Shown here piece by piece: positions 50,706 through 59,148 of a stretch of DNA of 64,000 nucleotides. The translations under genes were made by a program, and so were the position numbers. Numbering within the stretch: the first letter of the stretch is position 1; every line of letters starts with the position of its first letter. The notes beneath the pieces are model-generated. The model ran no database searches. It was not told the origin of the DNA and was given only the letters and a program-made list of their open reading frames with translations. Location: assembly GCF_040120695.1 (NCBI RefSeq), contig NZ_JBEEAC010000034.1, positions 3,738 to 67,737 on the forward strand, read 5' to 3'. Source of the DNA: Plantactinospora sp040120695 (GTDB lineage Bacteria; Actinomycetota; Actinomycetes; Mycobacteriales; Micromonosporaceae).

Positions 50706-52877
50706 ATGGATCACCCGACCAGCGCCGTGTTCGACCTGCCCGACAACCTCGCGGCCAAGGCCGATCCGGCACTGATCGCCGACGACGACCGGCACTTCGC
50801 GGCGATGGCGGAGAGCCTGGAGCAGACGTACGCCGACCTGTCCGCCCGGCTCGACGCCGTGCGCCTGGCGCCCGCCGGCAAGGGCCGGCAGGCGGTGGAC
50901 CGGGACCAGGAGGTCCGCCGGTTGACCACACGGCTGCGTACGCTCCGTCGGTTCAGCCTGGACCTGTGCCTCGGCCGCATGGTCGGCGCGGACGACGCCG
51001 AGCCGGTCTACGTCGGGCGGCTCGGCCTGACCGACAGCACCGGCCGCCGGCTGCTGGTCGACTGGCGCTCCCCCGCGGCCGCACCGTTCTTCGGGGCGAC
51101 CCACGCCAATCCGATGGGCCTGGCCAGTCGGCGCCGGTACCGCTGGACGGGCGGCCGGATCACCGACTACTGGGACGAGGTGTTCAGTCCGGACGGTCTC
51201 GACGGGCACGCCGCGCTCGACGACCAGTCCGCCTTCATCGCCAGCCTGGGTGGCAACCGGTCGGCCCGGATGCGGGACGTACTCGGCACCATCCAGGCCG
51301 ACCAGGACGCGATCATCCGGGCCGGATCCCGAGGTGCGCTCGTCGTGGACGGCGGTCCGGGCACCGGCAAGACCGTCGTCGCCCTGCACCGCACCGCGTA
51401 CCTGCTCTATTCCGATCCCCGCCTCGGTGACCGGCGCGGCGGTGTGCTCTTCGTCGGCCCGCACGAGCCGTATCTGGCGTACGTCGCCGACGTGCTGCCC
51501 AGCCTCGGCGAGGAGGACGTCCGGACCTGCACACTGCGGGACCTCGTCCCCGAGGGCGTCACGGCGGTCGCCGAGACCGATCCGGAGGTCGCCGCGCTGA
51601 AGTCGTCCGCGGAGATGGTCACGGCGATCGAGGCGGCGGTGCGGTTCTACGAGGAGCCGCCCGCGAGCGGGATGACGATCGCGACCGAGTGGTCCGACCT
51701 CCGGCTGGGCCCCGACGACTGGGCAGCGGCGTTCGACGCACCGGATCCGGGTACGCCGCACAACGAGGCGCGCGAGCAGATCTGGGACACCCTGCTCACG
51801 ATCCTGCTGGAGAAGTACGACGGTGACGAACCGGAGGCCCGGTTCCGGACGTCGATGGAGCGGAACCGGGAGCTACGCGAGGTCCTGCATCGTGCGTGGC
51901 CGCTGCTCGACGCCGCCGACCTCGTCGGCGACCTCTGGTCGGTCCCCGCCTACCTGCACAGATGCGCGCCCTGGCTCAGTTCGGACGAGATCCGCAAGCT
52001 ACAGCGTCCGGACGCCCGGACCTGGACGGTGGCGGATCTACCGCTCCTGGACGCCGCGCGGCAGCGGCTCGGCGAGGCGAGAAACTCCGAGCGTCGACGC
52101 CGGCACGACGCGGCCGTCTCGGTCGGGCGCGAGCAGATGGCCCGGGTCGTGGACGACCTGATCGCCTCCGCCGCACACGATGACGGCGAGGGCCTGATGA
52201 CCATGCTGCGCCAGGGGGACCTGCGGGACGTCCTGGCCGACGGCGTCGCGCCGCCGTCCGCCGACGATTCCGACCCGTACGCCGGGCCGTTCGCGCACAT
52301 CGTCGTGGACGAGGCCCAGGAACTCACCGACGCGGAGTGGCAGATGCTGCTGCTGCGCTGCCCGTCGCGCAGCCTCACCATCGTCGGTGACCGCGCCCAG
52401 GCCCGGCGCGGGTTCACCGAGTCGTGGCAGGAGCGCCTCCGCCGAATCGGGCTCGACCGGATCGAGGTGGCCTCGCTGAACATCAACTACCGGACGCCGG
52501 AGGAGGTCATGGCGGAGGCCGAACCGGTCATCCGGGCCGTGCTCCCGGACGCCAACGTGCCGACCTCGATCCGCAACAGCGGCATCCCGGTCGGGCACGG
52601 CTCCGTCGGGGAGCTGGCCTCGATCCTGGACGGCTGGCTCGCCGCGCACGCCGAGGGGATCGCCTGCGTCATCGGCGCCCCGACGGCCCAGATCGCTCCG
52701 GCGGCGCACGCGACGCCCCGGGTCCGGTCGCTGACCCCGGAGCTGTCCAAGGGTCTCGAATTCGACCTGGTCGTCCTCGTCGATCCGGAGAGTTTCGGCG
52801 ACGGCGTCGAGGGAGCGGTCGACCGCTACGTCGCGATGACCCGGGCGACCCGGCAACTCGTCATCCTGACCGCGTGA
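50706..52877 (+). CDS. helR: HelD/HelR-type RNA polymerase-associated helicase-like ATPase
   Basis: A 723-aa superfamily 1 helicase-like ATPase. The N-terminal coiled coil (about 25-85) is the part that enters the RNA polymerase channel in HelD proteins. Walker A is GGPGTGKTVVALHR (about 216-228), Walker B VVDEAQEL (about 533), and the C-terminal helicase motifs NINYRTPEEVM and SKGLEFDLVVLVDPE...YVAMTRATRQL are present. HelR releases stalled or rifamycin-bound RNA polymerase and gives rifamycin resistance. The upstream RAE supports HelR rather than a housekeeping HelD. The ATG at 50706 follows GGGAG. Confidence 0.88.
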   Translation: MDHPTSAVFDLPDNLAAKADPALIADDDRHFAAMAESLEQTYADLSARLDAVRLAPAGKGRQAVDRDQEVRRLTTRLRTLRRFSLDLCLGRMVGADDAEPVYVGRLGLTDSTGRRLLVDWRSPAAAPFFGATHANPMGLASRRRYRWTGGRITDYWDEVFSPDGLDGHAALDDQSAFIASLGGNRSARMRDVLGTIQADQDAIIRAGSRGALVVDGGPGTGKTVVALHRTAYLLYSDPRLGDRRGGVLFVGPHEPYLAYVADVLPSLGEEDVRTCTLRDLVPEGVTAVAETDPEVAALKSSAEMVTAIEAAVRFYEEPPASGMTIATEWSDLRLGPDDWAAAFDAPDPGTPHNEAREQIWDTLLTILLEKYDGDEPEARFRTSMERNRELREVLHRAWPLLDAADLVGDLWSVPAYLHRCAPWLSSDEIRKLQRPDARTWTVADLPLLDAARQRLGEARNSERRRRHDAAVSVGREQMARVVDDLIASAAHDDGEGLMTMLRQGDLRDVLADGVAPPSADDSDPYAGPFAHIVVDEAQELTDAEWQMLLLRCPSRSLTIVGDRAQARRGFTESWQERLRRIGLDRIEVASLNINYRTPEEVMAEAEPVIRAVLPDANVPTSIRNSGIPVGHGSVGELASILDGWLAAHAEGIACVIGAPTAQIAPAAHATPRVRSLTPELSKGLEFDLVVLVDPESFGDGVEGAVDRYVAMTRATRQLVILTA

Positions 52878-52920
52878 CGGGCGCTACGAAGGCGCAGTTT
52901 GGCGCGTTGCAGGTGGCGTA

Positions 52921-52949
52921 TTGCGACACTAAGATCAACTTGATACTAT
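52921..52949 (+). promoter_or_regulatory. Promoter of a leaderless PadR gene with internal palindrome
   Basis: TTGCGA (52921-52926), a 17-nt spacer and TACTAT (52944-52949) place the transcription start at the ATG at 52956, giving a leaderless mRNA. ATCAA-C-TTGAT (52934-52944) is a perfect palindrome between the two boxes and a likely PadR autorepression site. Confidence 0.65.
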
Positions 52950-52955
52950 GTGGAA

Positions 52956-53288
52956 ATGACTATCCGAGAACCGAGCTACTACACGCTCGCCTCGCTCATG
53001 GACGGCCCACTGCACGGCTATGCGATCATCAAACGCGCGGAGGAGCTTTCCGGCGGCCGGGTGCGCATGGCGGCCGGCACCCTCTACGCGGCACTCGACC
53101 GGCTCAGCGCCGAAGGCCTTCTCCGCGTCGTCGACGAGGAAGTCGTCAACGGACGGGCCCGGCGCTACTACGAGCTGACGGACGAGGGTGCCGCGACGCT
53201 CCGCGCCGAAGCCGATCGGATGCTCCGGGCCGCGCGCGTCGTCACCGAGGCACCGGCACTGCGCCGGTGGGCGGTGGGGCCGGCATGA
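52956..53288 (+). CDS. PadR-family transcriptional regulator
   Basis: A 110-aa repressor with the PadR winged helix: YYTLASLMDGPLHGYAIIKRAEEL, then AGTLYAALDRLSAEGLLRVVDEE and the wing NGRARRYYELTDEG. PadR proteins usually repress an adjacent transporter or membrane gene when no ligand is bound. The ATG at 52956 matches the predicted transcription start; a GTG at 52950 is in frame but would lie outside the mRNA. It is coupled to the next gene by ATGA. Confidence 0.88.
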   Translation: MTIREPSYYTLASLMDGPLHGYAIIKRAEELSGGRVRMAAGTLYAALDRLSAEGLLRVVDEEVVNGRARRYYELTDEGAATLRAEADRMLRAARVVTEAPALRRWAVGPA

Positions 53289-54229
53289 GCCAACAGGCAC
53301 TCGAGGCGCGGTACCGTCTGCTGTTGTGGGCCTACCCGGGGCCCTACCGGCGCGATCGCGGTGCCGAGATGATCGGCACGCTCATGGAGGCCGCCGGGGC
53401 CGACCAGCGCCGCCCCACCCTCCGGGAGGCGACGGTCCTGGTCCTGCACGGCCTGCGGTACCGCCTCGGGCCGCACCGGGCGGGCTCGACCGGCGGGCCT
53501 CTCCTCGGGGCGCTCCGGCTGGCCGTGCTCCTGCTGCTGGCGTACGCCACGGCGGGCAGCCTGACGCAGACCGGCAGGCTCCTCGTCGAGGTGGTCACCG
53601 ACCGCGCCCTGGACTATCCGACCCAGCTGATCCATCCACTGGCGACCGTCGTCGCCGCCTCGGCCCTGATCGCGGTGGCCGGCGGGCGGTACACGCTGGG
53701 CCTGCTGGCGACGCTCGGCGCGCTCGCCGCAACGCTGACCGTCCTGCACCTCAGCCTCGTCGGCGTTACCACAACCGGGGCGCGACACTATCCACCGCTC
53801 GAGTTCACCCGCTACTTCGCGATGACCGAGTCGACGGTCTGGCCGCTTCCACTCGCCGTACTGTTGATCATTCCGTTGATCCGCCGGCCGGTGCCGGGGG
53901 CGCGGCGACCCGCTGCCTGGCTGCTGTCCGTGCCGATCGCGGTGGTTCTGCTGCCCACCGACTACGACGTGACGATCGGTTTGCAACCGGGGGCCACCGT
54001 CGTCCTGATGGCGGGCTCCCTGCTCTGGGTTGCCGTCGACGCCCGGGCCACGATCGCGGCCGGAGTGCTGCTCATCCCGCTGATCGCCGCCATGCTGGCG
54101 CTCTATTCCGTCGGCGCCTGGGGTCAGCCCGAGACTCTCGGGGGCCGATGGTTCTGGACGCTCGTCGTCGGAGCCGCTGCCCTACTGACCGCCGGCACCC
54201 TCGTCATCCGCCGCCAGGCCCGCGTCTAG
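53285..54229 (+). CDS. Polytopic membrane protein coupled to PadR regulator
   Basis: A 314-aa protein with a short cytoplasmic N-terminus (LEARYRLLLWAYPGPYRRDRGAEMIGTLMEAA, a motif common before membrane domains in PadR-linked proteins) and about eight hydrophobic helices. No transport or enzymatic motif is recognised. The start overlaps the padR stop (ATGA), so PadR probably controls it. The stop codon is the TAG of the first of three 16-bp repeats. Confidence 0.8.
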   Translation: MSQQALEARYRLLLWAYPGPYRRDRGAEMIGTLMEAAGADQRRPTLREATVLVLHGLRYRLGPHRAGSTGGPLLGALRLAVLLLLAYATAGSLTQTGRLLVEVVTDRALDYPTQLIHPLATVVAASALIAVAGGRYTLGLLATLGALAATLTVLHLSLVGVTTTGARHYPPLEFTRYFAMTESTVWPLPLAVLLIIPLIRRPVPGARRPAAWLLSVPIAVVLLPTDYDVTIGLQPGATVVLMAGSLLWVAVDARATIAAGVLLIPLIAAMLALYSVGAWGQPETLGGRWFWTLVVGAAALLTAGTLVIRRQARV

Positions 54230-54274
54230 GAGTTCCGGAGCGTAGGAGTTCCGGAGCGTAGGAGTTCCGGAGCT
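54227..54274 (+). repeat. Three tandem 16-bp repeats containing TAG stops
   Basis: TAGGAGTTCCGGAGCG occurs at 54227, 54243 and 54259 (the last copy ends in CT). Because the unit is 16 bp, the TAG falls once in each reading frame; the first is the stop of the membrane protein gene. Confidence 0.85.
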
Positions 54275-54613
54275 ACCAGCTACCCAGGCTTCGCGGCGCT
54301 TGGCCTGCCGTCTTCGGTGCGTACCGCTCCGGTCTCCGCTGAGCCCGGAGCGGCCTCCGCGACCTCACGTCGACGGTCCGACCCGGGTGCCCCTGCGGAT
54401 CGCTCGGTCATCCAAACCCACCTCCGATCGACTCCGGCTGCCCAGCATCGGCGGCGGCAATCCACGCCGGCGCAGGCCGCGGCGGTGATCGTCGGCCAGC
54501 GGGTGGGGCCGGCACGGACCACGAGAGGTCCCGGTGTCGGGCACCGGTAACTCCTGCATCAAGATCGAGCCGGGACGATGCCACCAGGATCAATGCGTTG
54601 GTACTGTGCGGCA
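54275..54613. other. Intergenic region before the ugp-like operon
   Basis: A 339-nt stretch with no credible gene. The right end carries TACTGT (54602-54607), a good -10 for the leaderless permease gene. Confidence 0.45.
54602..54607 (+). promoter_or_regulatory. Predicted -10 box of the ugp-like operon
   Basis: TACTGT ends 6 nt before the GTG at 54614, placing transcription start at the start codon. An ATGCCA-like -35 box (about 54578) is weak. Confidence 0.4.
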
Positions 54614-55561
54614 GTGCCTCCCCCGCCAGTCGCCGTACCTCCCCGGACCGGCACGACCGCAGGTCCCCCCGCAGCCACGGGTGGCAGCCCACGACGTGAA
54701 GCCTCGCTCTCCTGGCTGCTGTTACTGCCCTCGGTCGCGGTCTTCGCGCTGTTCGTCTTCTGGCCGCTCGCCCGCACGTTCTATCTCTCCGTCCATGGCA
54801 ACGACATCTTCGGTGCGCCGAGTGCCTACGTCGGTCTCGAGCACTACGCCGAGATGCTGTCCGGCGAGTTCGGCGAGGTGCTGGCCACGACGGCGTTGTT
54901 CACGCTGATCAGCGTGCTACCCGCGGTGATCGGCGCGCTCGTCGTGGTGTTGCTGCTGGAGGCGCGGCTGCGCGGCGTACGGGTGCTGCGGACCGCCTTC
55001 GCCCTCCCGTTCGCGTTCTCCGTGGCGACCGCGTCGGTGGTCTTCGCGGTCATCTACAACCCGGCGATCGGGATCGCGAACGGCCTGCTCGGGGCGTTCG
55101 GGATCGACCGGGTCAACTGGCTCACAGATCCGTCCATCGCGCTGCCCGCCGTCGGCCTGGCCACGGTCTGGATGAACCTGGGTTACAACGTCCTGGTGCT
55201 CTCCGCCGGGGTGGCGGCGATCCCGCCCGAGGTGGTGGAGGCGGCTCGGCTCGACGGCGCCACCGGCTGGCGGCTGGCCACCGGCATCACCGTTCCGCTG
55301 CTCTCCCCGCAGCTGTTCTTCCTGGTCGTGGTCTCCACGATCCACGCGTTGCAGAGCTTCGGTCAGATCCACATCCTGACCAAGGGCGGCCCGGACGACG
55401 CGACCACCACCCTGGTCTACTCGATCTACGAGCGGGCGTTCGCGTTCGGGTCGTCCGACTTCGGCGGGGCGAGCGCCCAGGCCGTGGTACTGCTGGTGAT
55501 CATGTTGATCTGCACGGCGGTCCAGTTCGGCATCCTGGAGCGGCGGGTGCACTACCGATGA
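54614..55561 (+). CDS. ugpA: Sugar/glycerophosphate ABC transporter permease (UgpA/MalF type)
   Basis: A 315-aa permease with about six helices and the conserved EAA loop EAARLDGATGWRLATGITVPLL. The first 35 residues are Pro/Thr-rich. The GTG at 54614 fits the leaderless promoter; an upstream ATG at 54578 is in frame but would precede the predicted transcript. Operon order is permease, permease, binding protein, which is typical for Ugp-type systems in actinomycetes. The stop overlaps ugpE by 4 nt. Confidence 0.85.
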   Translation: MPPPPVAVPPRTGTTAGPPAATGGSPRREASLSWLLLLPSVAVFALFVFWPLARTFYLSVHGNDIFGAPSAYVGLEHYAEMLSGEFGEVLATTALFTLISVLPAVIGALVVVLLLEARLRGVRVLRTAFALPFAFSVATASVVFAVIYNPAIGIANGLLGAFGIDRVNWLTDPSIALPAVGLATVWMNLGYNVLVLSAGVAAIPPEVVEAARLDGATGWRLATGITVPLLSPQLFFLVVVSTIHALQSFGQIHILTKGGPDDATTTLVYSIYERAFAFGSSDFGGASAQAVVLLVIMLICTAVQFGILERRVHYR

Positions 55562-56388
55562 GAAGACCGAACCCGGGCCGGATCCTCGTCTACGTCGTCC
55601 TCGGGCTGGCCCTGATCCCGGTGCTCTTCCCGGTCTACTACGCGTTCGCCGGCGCCGTGATGGGCCCCGGTGACCTGGCCAGCTATCCCCCGTCACTGGT
55701 GCCGAGCGCCCTGCACTGGGCGAACTTCGGCGACGTCTTCCGGTCGGTTCCACTGGGCCGGTTCTACGTCAACTCCGCGGTGCAGGCCGGCGTCATCACC
55801 CTCGCCCAGGTGGTGACCAGCATCCTGGCCGCGTACGCCTTCGCGTTCCTGCGGATGCCGGCGAAGGCCGCGACCTTCGGTCTCTTCCTGGCCACCCTGA
55901 TGGTGCCGTGGGAAGCGATCATCATTCCCAACTACCTGGCGATCTCGGACTGGGGACTGGCCCGGGGCGGGTTGACCTACCTCGGGCTGGTCCTGCCCTT
56001 CCTCGCCTCGGCGTTCGGCACCTTCCTGCTGCGCCAGGCGTTCCTGCAGTTCCCGACCGAGCTGCGGGACGCGGCGGTGATCGACGGTTGCGGTCACTGG
56101 CGGTTGTTGTGGCGGGTGATCGTACCGCTGTCCAAGCCGTCGATCGCCGCGGTCGGCGTCTACGTCTTCCTCTCCGCGTGGAACCAGTACTTCTGGCCGT
56201 TGATCCTGGTCCGGGACGCCGAGTTCCAGACCCTGCAGATCGGTATCTCCCAGCTCAACGACGCCGAGGCGGCCCAACCCGGGCTGATCCTGGCGGGCGT
56301 AGCGCTCTCCCTGCTCCCCACGTTGGCCGTGGTCGTCTTCGGCCAGCGGTACATCGTCCGCGGACTCACCGCCGGCGCACTGCGATAA
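55558..56388 (+). CDS. ugpE: Sugar/glycerophosphate ABC transporter permease (UgpE/MalG type)
   Basis: A 276-aa permease with six helices and the EAA-type loop ELRDAAVIDGCGHWRLLWRVIVPLSKPS. The C-terminus FGQRYIVRGLTAGALR, with RGLTAGA, is the standard MalG-family tail. The ATG at 55558 overlaps the ugpA stop. No ATPase gene lies nearby; a shared ATPase (MsiK/UgpC type) elsewhere is expected. Confidence 0.9.
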   Translation: MRRPNPGRILVYVVLGLALIPVLFPVYYAFAGAVMGPGDLASYPPSLVPSALHWANFGDVFRSVPLGRFYVNSAVQAGVITLAQVVTSILAAYAFAFLRMPAKAATFGLFLATLMVPWEAIIIPNYLAISDWGLARGGLTYLGLVLPFLASAFGTFLLRQAFLQFPTELRDAAVIDGCGHWRLLWRVIVPLSKPSIAAVGVYVFLSAWNQYFWPLILVRDAEFQTLQIGISQLNDAEAAQPGLILAGVALSLLPTLAVVVFGQRYIVRGLTAGALR

Positions 56389-56428
56389 CCCCTGGCAAGG
56401 ACCATCGAACCTCTCAAAAGGAGTAGAA

Positions 56429-57838
56429 ATGGCAAGTTCGCGGCTACGCCGGACGGGTGTGGTGGCCGTCGCCCTGCTCGTCGCCACCGCGCTGGTCGGC
56501 GGGTGCGGCTCCGGCTCTGACGAGGGCGGCTCGGCCGAGGCTCTGGAGGCACCGGGTCCCGAGGTGCTCGACAGCGCCGAGGGCAGGACGACCATCGAGT
56601 TCTGGCATGCCATGAAGGGTGCGAACGCCGCCGCGGTCGACAAGCTGGTCGCCGACTTCAACGCCCAGAGCGGCGGCAAGGTCGAGGTCAAACCGGTCTT
56701 CCAGGGCAACTACGACGAGACGATCGCCAAGTACAAGGCGTCGGTGCAGCAGAAGAGCACCCCGGCGCTGATCCAGATCTACGACATCGGCAGCCGGTTC
56801 ATGGTGGACTCCCGGCAGGTCGTCCCGATGTACAGGTTCATCGAGAAGGACGGCTTCGACACCGCCGAGATCGAGCCGAACATCGCCAGCTACTACTCGG
56901 TCGAGGGCAAGCTCTGGTCGATGCCGTTCAACTCCTCGACCCCGCTGCTCTACCTGAACAAGGAGGCCTTCGAGCGGGCCCGGCTCGACCCGACCAAGCC
57001 ACCGAAGACCCTCGCCGAGATCGGGGAGCTGGCCAAGCAGCTCACCGTCAAGGACAACAGCGGCAGGACCACCCAGTACGGCTTCGGTGCCGCGATCTAC
57101 GGCTGGCTGCTCGAACAACTCCTCGCCACCGACGGCAAGGAGTACTGCGACAACGGCAACGGGCGCGAGAAGCTCGCGACGAAGGTCCAGTTCGACCAGC
57201 CCACCGGTGTGCAGGTGGCGCAGTGGTGGGCTGACCTGGTGCGCAACGGGTACGCCACGAACACCGGCCGGAAGACCGACGACGCCCAGGCGGCGTTCAA
57301 GGCCGGTACCGTCGCGATGCACCTCGAATCCACAAGTGTGCTGCGCGGGTACGTCGACGCCGCCAAGGGCAGGTTCACCGTCCTCACCGCGCCGTACCCG
57401 AAGGTGACCGACGCGTCGACCGGCGGGCCGATCATCGGCGGTGCCTCGCTCTGGATCAACGGCGTCGGCCACAGCGACGCCGAGAAGCGGGGAGCCTGGG
57501 AGTTCGTCAAGTTCGCCTCCAGCGCCGCCCAGCAGGCCCAGTGGCACACCGGCACCGGCTACGTACCGATCAACCCGAAGGCTCTGGAGGAGCAGATCGA
57601 CAAGGACTGGGTAGCCCAGTACCCCCAGTTCCGGACCGCCGTCGACCAGCTGCACGCTCTCCCGCCGTCGGTCGCGTCCGCCGGCTGCCTGCTCGGGGTG
57701 ATGCCGCAGGCGCGCAAGGCCGCCGAGGACGGCCTGGAAGCCGCGATCGTCGGCGCCAAGCCGGCCGAACAGGCGCTGAAGGACGCCGCGGCGAGCGTCC
57801 AGCCGGAGATCGAGAGTTACAACAAGTCGGTCGGCTGA
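56429..57838 (+). CDS. ugpB: Extracellular solute-binding lipoprotein (UgpB-like)
   Basis: A 469-aa lipoprotein. The lipobox LVGGC (VALLVATALVGGCGSG) anchors it to the membrane. The mature part resembles UgpB: IEFWHAMKGANAAAVDKLVADFNAQ, VKPVFQGNYDETIAKYKASVQQKSTPALIQIYD and MPFNSSTPLLYLNKEAF. UgpB binds glycerol-3-phosphate or glycerophosphodiesters; a sugar ligand is equally possible given the neighbour. AAGGAG lies 7 nt before the ATG. Confidence 0.9.
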   Translation: MASSRLRRTGVVAVALLVATALVGGCGSGSDEGGSAEALEAPGPEVLDSAEGRTTIEFWHAMKGANAAAVDKLVADFNAQSGGKVEVKPVFQGNYDETIAKYKASVQQKSTPALIQIYDIGSRFMVDSRQVVPMYRFIEKDGFDTAEIEPNIASYYSVEGKLWSMPFNSSTPLLYLNKEAFERARLDPTKPPKTLAEIGELAKQLTVKDNSGRTTQYGFGAAIYGWLLEQLLATDGKEYCDNGNGREKLATKVQFDQPTGVQVAQWWADLVRNGYATNTGRKTDDAQAAFKAGTVAMHLESTSVLRGYVDAAKGRFTVLTAPYPKVTDASTGGPIIGGASLWINGVGHSDAEKRGAWEFVKFASSAAQQAQWHTGTGYVPINPKALEEQIDKDWVAQYPQFRTAVDQLHALPPSVASAGCLLGVMPQARKAAEDGLEAAIVGAKPAEQALKDAAASVQPEIESYNKSVG

Positions 57839-58004
57839 GCCCACCGACGGCCGGTGCCGGTGCCGGCGGGCGGCCGGGGTGAGGTCCAACAGTTCTTGAC
57901 TTGATGGACGGTGGCGGTGAAGGATTCTTTCAGAGTCCCCGCCGGCCGCCACCTCACCCCGGCGTTCGTTCCTTCCACCGCCGTCCCGCACCGGAAGGCC
58001 AGAG

Positions 58005-59108
58005 ATGACACTCAACCGTCGCTCGTTCCTCGGCAGGGTGGCCGCGGTCGGTGCGGCCTCGGCGATCCTGCCGACGCTCGCGCTTCCCGGCACCGCCCAG
58101 GCCGCCACCTGGAAGAAGCGTCTGACCGGCGCCGACCTGGACACCAACAGCCGGTGGCGGGTGGCCGGCACCGACCTGGGCATCCCGTACGTGCTGGAGA
58201 ACGGCTCCATCGGCTACCTCTTCGGCGACACCTTCAACACGCCCTGGCCGGAAGGCCCGCCGTTGCCGAACGACTGGCGCTCCCCGGTCATGTTGCGCTC
58301 CAACGTCCATCCCGGCGCGGCCGGCGGCGTCGTCTTCGACAGCGCGGCCCGGGTCGCCGGCAACGGCCGGGCCCCGGAGCTGATGCACAACGGCCACAAC
58401 GGGATCGGCATCGACGGCCTCTGGGAGGTCACCGTGATCCCCAACGACGGGATCAGCTTCCCGGAGACCGGACGGCAACTGATCTCCTACATGAGCATCG
58501 AGAACTGGAACGCACCACACTGGCGGACCCGCTACGCCGGCCTCGCCTACTCCGACAACGGCAACGACTTCGTCCGTACCCCGCTGAAGTGGTGGAACAA
58601 CGGCAGCAACACCGACCCGTTCCAGATGTGGACGATGCAGCGCGACGGCGACTGGGTGTACGTCTTCTCCGTGCGGTCCGGACGGCAGGACGGACCGATG
58701 ATGCTGCGCCGGGTCCGCTGGGACCGGATGTTCTACCCCGAGTCGTACGAGGGCTGGGGCTGGAACGGCAGCAACTGGGGCTGGGGCCGTCCGTGCTCGC
58801 CGATCCTGAACGGTCGCTTCGGGGAGCCGTCGGTACGCCGACTGGCCGACGGTACCTGGGTGATGGCCTACCTCAACTGCGCCACCGGCTGCATCGTCAC
58901 CCGTACCGCCAGCGGCCCCGACCGGGTCTGGACCGCCGAGAAGGTGCAGGTCTACCCGTGGCAGGAGCCCGCGCTGTACGGCGGCTTCATCCATCCCTGG
59001 TCCAGTCGGAACCCGAACGACCTGCACCTCATGGTCTCCAAGTGGACCCGGGGACCGGACGGCAGGAGCACCGCGTATCACGTGAGCCAGTTCGTGGGTA
59101 CGGCCTGA
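58005..59108 (+). CDS. Secreted DUF4185 (GH183-like) protein, putative D-arabinanase
   Basis: A 367-aa secreted protein with a Tat-type signal (NRRSFLGRVAAVGAAS, mature near QAATWKKR). The rest fits DUF4185, a five-bladed propeller fold: GSIGYLFGDTFNTPWPEG, SDNGNDFVRTPLKWW, GEPSVRRLADGTWVMAYLN, GGFIHPWSSRNPNDLHLMVSKW. DUF4185 has been assigned to family GH183, endo-D-arabinofuranases acting on mycobacterial arabinogalactan/lipoarabinomannan. The specificity here is inferred. It follows the Ugp-type transporter by 166 nt on the same strand. Confidence 0.8.
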   Translation: MTLNRRSFLGRVAAVGAASAILPTLALPGTAQAATWKKRLTGADLDTNSRWRVAGTDLGIPYVLENGSIGYLFGDTFNTPWPEGPPLPNDWRSPVMLRSNVHPGAAGGVVFDSAARVAGNGRAPELMHNGHNGIGIDGLWEVTVIPNDGISFPETGRQLISYMSIENWNAPHWRTRYAGLAYSDNGNDFVRTPLKWWNNGSNTDPFQMWTMQRDGDWVYVFSVRSGRQDGPMMLRRVRWDRMFYPESYEGWGWNGSNWGWGRPCSPILNGRFGEPSVRRLADGTWVMAYLNCATGCIVTRTASGPDRVWTAEKVQVYPWQEPALYGGFIHPWSSRNPNDLHLMVSKWTRGPDGRSTAYHVSQFVGTA

Positions 59109-59148
59109 CCGGCACCTCCTCGACACCGGCCGTGCACCGGCCGCGGCG

